A DNA stretch of 64,000 bases, from positions 25,009,662 to 25,073,661 of the forward strand of contig NC_045143.1 in NCBI RefSeq assembly GCF_008831285.2, in the 5' to 3' direction. Each line of letters starts with the position of its first letter. Position 1 is the first letter of the stretch. The notes beneath the pieces were generated by a model, which worked only from the letters and a program-made list of their open reading frames with translations, made no database searches and was not told where the DNA came from. Positions 35,814-46,138 of the stretch are shown in pieces. This DNA is from Nymphaea colorata. Its lineage: Eukaryota > Streptophyta > Magnoliopsida > Nymphaeales > Nymphaeaceae. A program made the translations under genes and the position numbers.

Positions 35814-36278
35814 GGACCTTCAGGAATTTATACCCGTCAAGGTTTCCAGTATTTTATCACTTTCATTGATGATTTCTCTCGTGCTACATTTGTGTACTTG
35901 TTAAAAGACCGCAGTGAGGTTCCTCGTATCATCGAGACATTCATTCTTCTTGTGCATACCCAATATGGTGCGAATGTTAAAACTTTCAGGTCCGATAATG
36001 CCCGTGAATACATGTGTCAGCCTGTTGAGGAGTTTCTTAGACAACGGGGGATTGTTCATGAGACATCTTGTAGTTACACCCCCCCTCAAAATGGGGTAGC
36101 TGAAAGGAAAAATCGTCAACTTCTTAATGTCACCAGGGCTCTTTTGTTTCAGAGAAATCTTCCTAAACACTATTGGGGTGATGCAGTTCTTACTAGTGCC
36201 TATCTTATTAACCGCATGCCCAGTCGTGTTTTGAATGGTAGGACTCCCCACTCGTTGCTTCCTGGCAGTCGTCCACCA
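35814..36278 (+). pseudogene. F integrase core
   Basis: The same frame continues after the stop with FITFIDDFSRATFVYLLK, the second catalytic Asp in FRSDNAREY and the Glu in NGVAERKNRQ. It is interrupted after GSRPPH by K-derived sequence. Confidence 0.88.
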
Positions 36279-36606
36279 CATCAATTCATTTTCATTATTC
36301 AAAAGCATACTGATTACATGAAATCAAAGACTTAAATAACTTCCTAATCAACTCGGTTCACATTCCGAACCGGTTCACTAAAGAAACAAATCAAAAACGG
36401 ACTCAAATGGATCCAAAAACGAAACTCAAATGAAATCCAAAAACGGAGCTCCATGGGATCCAAAAACGGAACTCAATGGGGTCCAAAAACGGAACTCCAT
36501 GGGATCCAAAAACGAGCTCCAAAAAATCAATCCTAATGGACGCTATTCGTCCAAATAAAATGGTCTGTGGATCATTTGGATCCACTTGCTTGGGCGCATG
36601 GTTGAG
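36279..36606 (-). mobile_element. K internal-region fragment inside F integrase
   Basis: About 330 bases match the K internal 3' region (29280-29620 on the plus strand; 23400-23730 reversed), including the minisatellite. No LTR sequence and no target duplication border it. Integrase coding resumes just after it with VFGCVCF. Confidence 0.85.
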
Positions 36607-38801
36607 CTCCTCGTGTTTTTGGTTGTGTATGTTTTATCCATGATCACAGTCCAAATGTCAAGAAACTTGATCCTAGGTCTATCAAAGGTGTCTTTGTTGG
36701 ATACTCTCCTACGCAAAAAGGATACAAATGTATTGATCCTATTACTGGTCGAGTTTATGTTACGAGAGATGTTACCTTCTTGGAACATGCCTCTTACTTT
36801 GGTGAGAATCCTCTTCAGGGGGAGCAGTCTGTGGGCAGGAAAGAGTATTCTCAGAGACAGGAACTTCAGTTTATAGATTTTTTGGACTACAAGAAAGCAG
36901 AATCACTTACTACTGTTGATGTGCCTGAGAAGGAGGAAAGGTGTGACACTAGCATTGAGAAGGAAGACCCTCAGTTGTTTGGACAGTTCTACTCTAGACG
37001 AGGTACTCGGACAGAGATGATGACTTGTGATGCTAGATCTACTTCCAATCCCAATGCCACTCCTTCCCTAGATGAACCAAGTCCTACCGTGGAGACCGTG
37101 GAGACTCATGATGACGTTGAAAAGAAGAATGAAGATCTTCCCATTGCCCTGAGAAAGGGTGTCAGGTCATGTACTCAACACCCCATTGGTAATTTTGTTT
37201 CTTATTCCAGACTTGGAAAAGATTACAAGTGGTTAGTTTCTACTCTTTCTTTGGCTGTGATTCCCAGGACTGTTGCTGAAGCTCAAAGTGACTCCAAGTG
37301 GGCTGATGCAATGAAAGAAGAAATAGATGCCCTGAGAAGAAATTTGACATGGGAAGTGGTGAAGATTCCTAAAGCCGCTCACTTAGTTGGATCCAAATGG
37401 GTGTATACCATCAAGTACAAACCAGATGGGAGTGTTGAAAGATATAAAGCTCGACTTGTGGCCAAGGGATTTAGCCAGAAATATGGAATTGATTACTTGG
37501 AAACCTTTGCTCCTGTTGCGAAAATGAAGACTGTGAGGGTGGTTATATCCCTAGCTGTGATGAAAGAGTGGAAGATGTATCAACTGGATGTTAAGAATGC
37601 ATTCCTCAATGGTGACCTCGAAGAAGAAGTATATATGCATATGCCTCCAGGATATGCAGAAAAATGTTGTAAGCTGAAAAAGGCCTTATATGGCCTTAAG
37701 CAATCGCCCAGAGCGTGGTTCGAACGACTGAGAAGAGTGATGATACGTCATGGATACAAACAAGGAAATGGAGATCACACTCTGTTTGTGAAGAAGAAGG
37801 AGAGCAGGGTTACTCTCCTGCTGGTCTACGTTGATGACATGATTGTCACAGGAGATGATGAGGAGGAGATTATCAAGCTAAAAGGGTTACTGGCTACAGA
37901 ATTCGATCTCAAAGATCTTGGCAAGCTAATGTATTTTCTTGGTATGGAGGTTGCTAGGTCTAGTACTGGTCTTGTACTAAACCAAAGGAAATACACATTA
38001 GATCTGCTGGAAGAAACTGGTAAATTGGGATGTAGACCTACTCCTACCCCATTTGACACTGGGCACAAGTTGAGTCTTAGAGATGGAGAGCCTCTCTGTG
38101 AAGAAGACAAGGGAAGATATCAACGTCTGGTTGGGAAGCTGATTTATCTTACCCTCACGAGACCTGATATCACCTTTGCGGTGAATGTTTTGAGCCAATT
38201 CATGCATGCACCAACTGATGCACATCTGAAGGCTGTGGACAGAGTGCTATGCTACCTGAAGAAAAATCCTGGCAAGGGACTCCTGTATGTGAAACAAGAG
38301 ACTGTGGAAATCGAGGGCTATTCTGATGCGGATTGGGCAGGTTGTGGTGATACCAGACGATCTACTACATGGTACTGTGTCTACTTAGGAGGAAACCTTG
38401 TTGTATGGAGGAGCAAGAGACAAGATGTTTGCTCTAGATCCAGTGCAGAGGCAGAATATAGGGCAGTTGCTATGGGAGTGTCAAAGTTACTATGGTTGAA
38501 GATATTGTTGACTGACATTGGAATAGAGATTGAAGGACCTATGAAGATGTACTGTGATAACAAGTCTGCAATCAACTTAGCCAACAATCCTGTTCTTCAC
38601 AACAGAACAAAACATGTTGAAATTGATCGTCACTTCATTCGAGAAAGAATTGATGCGAAAGAGTTGATCTTACCTTACATGAAGTCTGAAGACCAAACTG
38701 CTGATGTTCTAACGAAAGCTCTTCCTTCAGCTTCATTTGAGAGGAATGTATCCAAGTTGAGCATGTTTGATATGTATGCCCAACTTGAGGGGGAGTGTTG
38801 A
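36607..38801 (+). pseudogene. F integrase C-terminus, reverse transcriptase and RNase H
   Basis: Coding is open over about 2.1 kb. Integrase ends with the KGVFVGYSPTQKGYKC block. RT shows KARLVAKGFSQ, the palm Asp in MYQLDVKNAFLNGD, LYGLKQSPRAW and an intact LLVYVDDMIVTG box. RNase H shows GYSDADWAGC, AEAEYRA and CDNKSAINLANNP. The stop TGA overlaps the first bases of the 3' LTR after a GAGGGGGAG polypurine tract. Relatives of H by residue style. Confidence 0.9.
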
Positions 38802-39041
38802 TAGATTGTATGTTTCGGGTCCGGATCCATACCCGACCCGCCTTGTAGCCCGTTTTGGGCTCTACTTAAGTCATGTAACCCTAATCCTTATGAGTTAATG
38901 ATAATCTAAGGAGAGAGAGAGTCTGGCTGCTAGTGGGCACCAACTCCTTCTCATTCGTGGTTTTTTCTCCCTCGTGTTGAGGGTTTTCCATGTTACATCG
39001 TGATCGTTGTTTCTCTTCCTCTTCTTGTTCGTATTTCTACA
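38796..39041 (+). repeat. F 3' LTR
   Basis: 246 bp, TGTTGATAG...TTTCTACA, followed by the target duplication GTATT. Confidence 0.93.
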
Positions 39042-39046
39042 GTATT

Positions 39047-39251
39047 TCTACTAGACTAGCCCAAGTACTGGACCCCGCCCTTTGTTCAGCCAGTCTATTC
39101 AAGGGTGAATCACATACTGCAAACTGGTCAATTCTTTCGATCACCTTATTTTCTTGAAGCATGTTTGGCATCTTTTGTCAGCTTCTTGTTTTTTAAAATG
39201 ACAGAGTACCATGTATCAAGCATGTAGCACATAGAAAGAAGTGGGAAGTAC
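39047..39251 (-). other. CCD1 intron stub ending at a deletion scar
   Basis: Runs from the donor GTACTT at 39251 toward F. No CCD1 exon is found here, although several should follow. The scar that joined this intron to G lies at or near the F insertion site. Confidence 0.6.
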
Positions 39252-39437
39252 CTTCGGTGAGAAATACAGGGGTAGATCCATAAATATTGAAAAGCTTTCA
39301 GTTATGGCAAAGTCATGCATCATGACCGGTGCAGATATTGTTATGGGCACAGGATCAAGCATGACACCTTCCTTTGTAATAACTCGATAAGTAATAATAA
39401 GGTGAGGTTGTAGAGTAGCCAAAAGTGAACATTTCAC
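39252..39437 (-). pseudogene. CCD1: CCD1 exon with MMHDFAITE, frameshifted
   Basis: Acceptor ACAG precedes 39437 and donor AAG|GTACTT follows 39252. It reads [14 protein letters not shown], then in the next frame [14 protein letters not shown] and [18 protein letters not shown] up to YFSPK. One extra base in a TTATTATTA stretch (about 39385-39392) shifts the frame. The exon holds 186 bases against the 185 expected from the family, which agrees with a single insertion. The MMHDF His is an iron ligand. Confidence 0.92.
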
Positions 39438-39523
39438 CTGTACCAATTGGTAAGCACAAGCTGTCAGATCCAGTTGTATATATCAACACTTAAGTGCATT
39501 GTCAAGGCTAAGAACTTAGTTAC

Positions 39524-39634
39524 CAGTAAATGGGTCAACCTTGGGGTGAGCAGTAAAGGAATGTTCTAGCCTCCTATCATAGTCCATGAGCCCAAGAGTT
39601 TGTAGGTCCCCATCTTCAAGAACTTTAAGGACAT
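39524..39634 (-). pseudogene. CCD1: CCD1 exon with [14 protein letters not shown] and AHPKVDP
   Basis: Acceptor ATAG precedes 39634; donor ACTG|GTAACT follows 39524. The frame is intact through [18 protein letters not shown] and [14 protein letters not shown]. It splices in phase (G|GT) to the next exon. The His of AHPKVDP is an iron ligand. Confidence 0.93.
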
Positions 39635-39637
39635 CTA

Positions 39638-41087
39638 TTGTACACATTTGGAAAGAAGTATGAACTACAAAAAGTGTCTGTGTGGGACAGAGAGAGAGAG
39701 AGATGCAAATGCAGATGCATAATAAACAAACACACAAATATAGCTCTAAATTATTAGTTGAAAGCCAACTCAAATCATCACTAACCATTTCAAAACAGAG
39801 TAATTATCCCAGTTAAGAGCCCAAACAAGAGAGTAATTTTCACCTTAATAAATAGTAAGAACATGTATCCATAAGATGAATAGCTGTCGCTTTTATGCCA
39901 AGTCACACGGATGCTTTATTTTTGCCGCCGCACCTGCATCGTGTCTACATGGGTGTGGGTGCGGACGCAGGTCTGGCTTCGACTCGCACCCACAATCGGT
40001 CAAGAAGAGTCGGGTGCGGTCAGCCGCACCCGACCATTTCTGTCCATTTTCGACATGCACCCGACTTGCGTTTGACTCAAGTTGGCTGCGGCCAACCCGT
40101 GTCGAGTCTATATGCGTCCATTTTTTTGTTTTTTAATTATTTCATTACAAGTATTGAAAAGGGGGTTAGGGCTTCAACTGAAGTCAGTTGACTGCCCGAT
40201 CCCTTTGGAGTTCGGCCTTCTGTGTGTGATAGACGATGATTTTTCGGCGGCCATCGGTGAGACAACTACTTGAGACAGACTGACTGTATTCCAGCGGTGA
40301 CCTTCAGCCCTTCTCTGGCACAAGGCAACCGGCACTCAGTCCTCTAACAGCTAGTGTTTTTCTTTTATCAGTTTTCAGTCCTCTGGTGACCGGTGACAGC
40401 AACTTGAGACGGCGGACTGTCTTCCAGTCCTCCGACGTCCAATCCTCTAAAGTTCTCCGTGCAGTTCTATTACTCTATCAAGTATCAACTATCACCCTTT
40501 TATGTTCATTTTTTCACTGTTGTCCAGTTTTTTTTTTAACGTGTGTGATGAGTGATGAATAATTGTTTGCTCTGGCTGCAACCCTGTTTTTTCATATTTG
40601 CTGTGTGTTTTTCAGTTCTTATTTGTAATATACCTTTTTTTTAGGATTTCATAATTATTGTCTAACATATGCTATTGTTTTATTGCTGTTTTCATAGTAT
40701 ACAATATACAGTTGTGTTGTAATTTGCCGTTTTAACATTTGTTTTACACTTTTACTGCTGTTTCATATCGTGGTATAGTATACATTATTGGCTATTGGTT
40801 ATAATATATTAATATATAAGTTTTGTTACTTGTATTATAGGTGCAGCCGTGTTCTACTTTCCAAATGTTAATTTCATTTTCTGCTTTTGTATATATGTTA
40901 GTATGTTACATTACTAAGTTACAGTATTTACTATATATAATATATGTTGTTCTAAACTTCTAATATGGTCGTATGCATTATGCTCTATACATCAATAACT
41001 TAAACACTCATTGAATTGTTGATTTGCAATGTTGATTTGCAATTTCGAATTTGTTATTTGATAATTTTTTTGCTTATAGACAAATTT
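39638..41087. other. Intron or inserted non-coding DNA; no exon seen
   Basis: A GC-rich stretch at about 39930-40110 with GGGTGTGGGTGCGG-type words is followed by T-rich DNA to the H breakpoint. It may include a small non-autonomous DNA element, but no terminal repeats could be set. The two CCD1 exon segments expected here were not found. Confidence 0.5.
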
Positions 41088-41492
41088 ACTAGTGAGGTGG
41101 GCACTAGTGAGAAGGGCATCACCCCAGTAGCGTTTAGGAACGTGTCTATGAAACATAATAGCCCGGGTGACATCTAATAAATGGCGATTTTTCGTTCAGC
41201 CACGCCATTTTGGGGAGGTGTGTAACTACAGGACTTCTTATGAACAATACCCTTGCTCCTCAAGAAGTCATCTAGGGATTCGGAGACATACTCTCGAGCA
41301 TTATCAGTGCGGAAAGCCTAAACAGAAGTCTGAAATTGAGTCTCAACAAATGCAACAAAATTTTTGACAATGACGGGAACTTCACTACGTTCTTTCAACA
41401 GGTACATGAACGTACAACGGGAGTAGTCATCAATAAGAGTCATAAAGTAATGAAAACCACGACAAGTGGGTACTCCTTAAGGACCCCAAACA
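41088..41492 (-). pseudogene. H integrase fragment
   Basis: In pieces of one frame: the DVWGP start, a DDYSRCTFMYLLKE stretch, the second Asp in FRTDNAREY, and NGVAERK with the Glu. Stops and a small deletion interrupt it. It ends at WGDALLTSAH. Confidence 0.8.
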
Positions 41493-42542
41493 TCAGAGTG
41501 AAACCAAAGCAAACGGACGGGTGGTTTTATTGAAAGAAATAGGGTACGAAGCCCTAACATGTTTAGCCAACTGACACACTTCACAGGTGAAGGAGTCCAT
41601 GGAAACAGAAGTAAAAAGCCTAGGAAACAACTTCTTAATCAACTGGAATGGGAGATGTCCAAGCCGCTCGTGCCATCGCATGATAGTAGGTCTGTCCTCC
41701 ACGCCTGACAACTGTCCACTAGTGGCTGAAATGAGAGCAGAAGCAACCTGCACGGGCAGTCTGTAGAGTCCATCAATAACCGAACCAATCCCAATCTTCT
41801 TCCCCGTCACCAAGTCCTGCAGGAAACAACGATCAGTAGAGAAGATTAGATTGCAATTGAGTTCTTTGGTAATACTGCTGACAGATAACAGATTGACAGG
41901 AATATTGGGAACATGAAAAGCATTATGAAGATGGTATTTATTCAACAAGGACAAACTCCCTTTTCGAGCCACAGAAATAAAAGACCCATCAGCCATAGAC
42001 ACGCGTTGCTGCCCGGAAGACAATTTGTATTCTTGAAACATCTTAGGGTCCCCTGTCATATGATGCGTAGCTCCGCTGTCAACAATCCAATCACCAAGAG
42101 AGGAATTACCTTGATCGCTTGTGGCAACAAGAGCTTGGGCTAACTTAGCTCCCTCAGACGTGGATGCTTCCTCCGGAGTAGTAGAGGCCATAGATAGCCG
42201 GCTGATGTAAGCTTGCAATTCCTTGATTTGATCAGAGGAGAGCTTTGATGTTTCAACACTCGAGGAGCTACCCTGACTAGAAGCAGGCACAGGAGGACCC
42301 CGCCGACTAGAAGGAGGACGACCACGGATAAGCCGCTTTTCAGGGTGAATATCCCAACAGAAATCAACAGAATGCCCCAACTTGTTACAATGACTACAAC
42401 GTCGAACAGGACGCTGTCCAGTCCCTGAAGTACGGCTAACAAAGGCTGAGGGGGAACTCCCTTGATTGGAGTCAATATGCATCACCTGACGTCGTTGTTC
42501 CTCAGATTCCACCCGAGCATACACTTCCTCAATCCCATCCAT
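41493..42542 (-). pseudogene. H gag C-terminus, protease and pre-integrase
   Basis: Zinc knuckle CSHCNKLGHSVDFC, protease WIVDSGATHHMTGD with intact Asp, and pre-integrase HERLGH...CEVCQLAKH. The frame is lost at FALVSL just before DVWGP. Confidence 0.88.
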
Positions 42543-43078
42543 TCTTTTTCCCAGTACAAGGCATGATCAGAACCACAATTCCAGTCATCATTCACATGAT
42601 AGTCCAGTTCCTCCCATTTAGTTTTCAGGGCTGCATAGAAGGATGCCACAGACAAGTCACCCTGTTTAAGGGAGTAGATGCTACGTTTAATCTGGTACGT
42701 ACGCAGGACTCTTTTCTTACGGCCATACATCCTCGCAAGCACAGTCCACATATCATAGGCGGTCGACTTTCGCAAAATAAGTGGCTGAATATCAGCAGAA
42801 ACAGAGCTAATGATCCACACCTTAACTTGACTGTCTTCTAATGCCCAAGTCGGCCATCGAGGATCTGTTTTACTAGGCGCAGGTGTCGCTCCCGTGATAT
42901 AGGAAAGGCGACCGTGACTAGTTATCCCTATTTCGAGTGCAGCAGACCAAGAGAGATAGTTGTCTTTATTCAGCCGAATGGAGGTGACTTGAACCGGCAA
43001 GTTTTTACTTTTGATATTGCTGCCCATGTCAAAAGTCACATCGGACTTGGGCGTCGTCTCTCCAGCCATAACGACCAA
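42482..43078 (-). pseudogene. H gag N-terminus
   Basis: Starts MAGETTPK and runs through YDMWTVLARMYG and KTKWEELDYHV. A deletion of about 100 bases compared with F gag shifts the frame near 42540, so gag ends early in the wrong frame. Confidence 0.85.
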
Positions 43079-43610
43079 AATGAATCCACCAGTCAGAAAA
43101 AAAAGATCTATGGAGAAGAACCCGGGCAGCGACAGGCGGGATCTCCGGCAAGAGGCACAGGGCGGAGATCAGGCCAGGCGACGACGAGAGGCGTCAAACA
43201 GCGGCGAGACTAAGGGCGACGCCAGGCGGAGGCAGACCGGTGGAAGACGATGCAGACGGCGGAAGGCGGAAACAGACCGGCGGAAGCAGTCGATGGAAGT
43301 AGGAAGTGATGCCAAGAGCGCAGGGCCAGGTCACCGGACGGTGCAGAAACCCACGGCAACAGGGACACGGCGGAACCCCACGGAAACAGAGACACGGCGG
43401 CAGAAGCAGTGTGCGTCGGGCGTCGGGCGACGGGCGAGTCGTCGGGTGTGTCGGGCGAGGAGCGTCGGTCCAGGAGAAGAACCCGTCAGAGTCAGGCGGT
43501 GAACAGTGACAGAAACCGATGAACAGGGACAGGCGATGAACAGTGACTGGAACGAGTCCCCTCCAACACGAACACAAGCGAACGGCCAACCAGGAACGCC
43601 GGAACTTCAC
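43079..43610 (-). other. H leader
   Basis: GC-rich leader between primer site and gag, similar in style to the F leader. No coding assigned. Confidence 0.65.
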
Positions 43611-43623
43611 GGCTCTGATACCA

Positions 43624-43909
43624 TGTAGAAACACGCAATGAAAGAGGAAAACGAAGACAAAACACAAGATATACGTGGAAAACCTCAGGAAGAGGTGAAA
43701 AACCACGAAGAAGCTCTAACCTAGGGGCAAAACCGCAACCCTAGGAGAGAGAAGATTATTTCCACTTAATCAACTAATTTACAATAAGTGGAGATATAAG
43801 AGAGAGAGGTAGAGAGCCCCGCCTAGGATACCGAGCCAGCCTCGGTATCCGTGCACATGGGACCGGGTCCATATCCGGACTCGGTTCCCTATTACAAGAT
43901 ATTCTAACA
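43624..43909 (-). repeat. H 5' LTR
   Basis: 286 bp with TGTAGAAAC and TCTAACA ends, similar to the G LTR but with many differences. The flanking 5 bases are GTTCT; their partner was lost with the 3' half. Confidence 0.88.
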
Positions 43910-44827
43910 GTTCTCTTCCAAATTCACATAAAGGGTGGATTTGGCCACATCCTAAGAAGCAAAACTGCAAACTGGTACAGTTTAAAAATGCAAACATTTA
44001 TGTAAAATTTACCTAGAATATAACCTCTGGAAAAGTTTGTAATACTTTTAGTGATTTAAACCTCATTAAAACTATGTCATTCTAGTGGTATTTAGGACTT
44101 CAGTGACCCACATGTACCCCAACAAAACTTTTGCCATAACTCTTACAGCTAACAGAAAACGGGACTCTGAATAGATTTCCAGTCACAAACTCACAAACTA
44201 ACCCCACTCACCATCAAAATGTAAATGTGAATAGAATCCCTCTCAAGAGAGTACAACAGATATTATGTGCTAATGTGTGCTACATATGTTCCCTCTATTT
44301 GGAAGAAGTACTATTTGTCAATCCCATTTGGTTTTCTTTTCACCAAACCCAGTCTTCAAATAGGCTTGTCAAGGTGATTTTGATAAAAAAGCAGACTGGT
44401 GGTCATGATTATTTTGACAGGAAAGTAGATAGATGCCATAAGCAAGCTGCATTGTTTTCAGCACCTTCAGCAAAATTCAACAATGAAGGAGAAAAAAGTA
44501 AGCATGGTGTAGAATGTAGATGACCTATGATGGAGAAAAATACAGGCATGGGTTATGTGACCTTTGACCAAGGCTAAGGCAAAGGTGGACAATGCAGCCA
44601 GAAGATGGCATGTAAAAGATGGACAGTGAACAGCAGCCTCCCTTAGGAAAGATACCTACATTTTGCAAAACACCACAAATAGAACATACACTGCTTCTCC
44701 ATGTTGGTATAGGCACAGAGAGCCTTGAGGCCTAAGGGTAACTATAAAGTAACAAGGGTCCTTATAGATTAATTTCAGTATCCCATAAAAATAAAAAAAG
44801 AAGTTGATATTGGTCCAAGATGGTTAC
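43910..44827 (-). other. CCD1 intron remnant right of H
   Basis: Starts with the donor GTAACC at 44827. I searched for the IGDLKGFFG exon and did not find it. Confidence 0.6.
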
Positions 44828-44939
44828 TTTCAAAAAGTTTGCTCGGGCAAAAAACTCTTCATGCTTAAGTCGTGACGTTCTGACAAAGCGTGAAACATAT
44901 GTTGCTTTTCCATCCTTAATGCGCAAGCCATGCACCATC
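44828..44939 (-). pseudogene. CCD1: CCD1 exon 3 ([17 protein letters not shown])
   Basis: Acceptor TTCCAG precedes 44939; donor AAA|GTAACC follows 44828. The open frame gives [29 protein letters not shown] and ANFLK, matching the conserved CCD1 block. It starts with one base that completes the TG of exon 2 to a Trp codon. Confidence 0.93.
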
Positions 44940-45037
44940 CTGGAAATATGCAAGTCATTTCACAATCAAGATGCCTAGTTAAAAAAAAAATGACTTATTC
45001 AAAGCTACTTATTCTTCCATGGAAACGAGAAGTACAT
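44940..45037 (-). other. CCD1 intron 2, left piece
   Basis: About 100 bases between exon 3 and the target duplication TACAT of element I. Confidence 0.7.
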
Positions 45038-45211
45038 TGCTACGTTGAGAGAGAGAGAGCCCAAAAGAATACTCATTAACATAACCCTAATCTCAAGTTA
45101 ATGAGATTAGGGCTGGTGGTACAGAAATTACAAAAACAGTCCAACAAGTATAAGAAAATATTTAAAGACCTACTCTCTAACTTTCTAATATTGCAAAAAC
45201 CCTCTTTAACA
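45038..45211 (-). repeat. I 3' LTR
   Basis: 174 bp, differing from the 5' LTR at about five visible positions. A polypurine tract GAGGGGGAG (minus strand) borders it at 45212. Confidence 0.92.
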
Positions 45212-45218
45212 CTCCCCC

Positions 45219-46136
45219 TCAAGCTGGAGCATATATGTCAATCATGCTCAGCTTGTTACAACCTCTCAAGAAATCGACTATGGGAAGAGCTTTGGTGAAG
45301 ATATCAGCTGCCTGATCTGCCGAAGAAATAAGAATAATGCTAATAATTCTTTCTTGGACTAGATCCCGAACATAATGACAATCCACTTCAATGTGTTTCG
45401 TCCTTTCATGAAAGACAGGATTATTTGCAATATAGGTCGCTGCCTTGTTGTCACAATACATCTTCATTGGGAAATTCACTGAAACACCTAACTCTACTCT
45501 ACAAGCACTGATATGACCCATGACATTTCAGCCGTAGTTTGAGCCATAGCCCTATATTCTGACTCAACACTAGATCGAGCTACCACATTCTGCTTCTTGC
45601 TCCTTCAAGAAATAAGATTACCTCCCACAAAGACACCAAAACCTGTGGTAGACTTCTTGTCATCTATAGATCCTGCATAATCAGCATCACTATACGCTTT
45701 GATGTCAACACCTTCTTCCTTTTTAAACCATAACCTTTTTCTCGGGGCTGATTTCAAGTATCTGACAATCATTAGAGCAGCATCCCAATGAACCTTTCGA
45801 GGTTTTTCCATGAATTGACTTAGCTTATTCACAGCAAAGCTAATGTCAGGAAGAGTGACCGTCAAATACAACAGTTTCCCTATTAGAGATCTGTAAGATA
45901 TAAAGTCAAAAGGCTCTGATTCATCATTATATATATGAACACGGGGATTCATGGGAAGTGTCGCAGGTTTAGCCCCCAATAAACCTGTTTCATGCAGAAG
46001 ATCAAGCACATATTTTCTTTGAGACACTACAACTCCTTTACTACTACGGGCCATCTCAATACCAAGAAAATAACGGAGTTGTCCAAGGTCTTTTGTGACA
46101 AAGTGTTTCTGTAGAAACTCCTTTGTTTGAGCTATC
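45219..46136 (-). pseudogene. I RT end and RNase H, broken
   Basis: Pieces: RSSKGVVVSQRKYVLDLLHE, then AYSDADYAGS (RNase H first Asp), a frame break near 45600, and the C-terminal piece with [13 protein letters not shown] and ADIFTKALP, ending before the polypurine tract. Confidence 0.88.
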
Positions 46137-46138
46137 TC

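Larger units (their letters stand above)
15089..39041 (+). mobile_element. F: copia retrotransposon carrying an 18 kb nested insertion
   Basis: LTRs of 241 and 246 bp flank the unit. The target duplication GTATT is perfect at 15084-15088 and 39042-39046. Primer site TGGTATCAGAGCC lies at 15330-15342 and the polypurine tract ends at 38795. Without the K insertion (15981-34196) and a K fragment (36279-36606), the element is about 5.4 kb. Gag, protease, integrase, RT and RNase H are all recognisable in order. Stops in gag and at the start of integrase, plus the insertions, make it inactive. Confidence 0.93.
41088..43909 (-). mobile_element. H: 5' half of a copia element
   Basis: From the right: 5' LTR (43624-43909), primer site GGCTCTGATACCA (43611-43623, plus strand), leader, gag, protease and about half of integrase. 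Homology stops near 41088, between two ACTAGTG words, so the RT, RNase H and 3' LTR are missing. It lies in the CCD1 intron after exon 44828-44939. Confidence 0.88.

Noticed and set aside
14695-43909. G (14.7 kb) and H (43.9 kb) as the two ends of one copia element
   Set aside because: Their LTRs are similar and in the same direction, but CCD1 exons with splice sites lie between them and the LTRs differ more than expected for one element.
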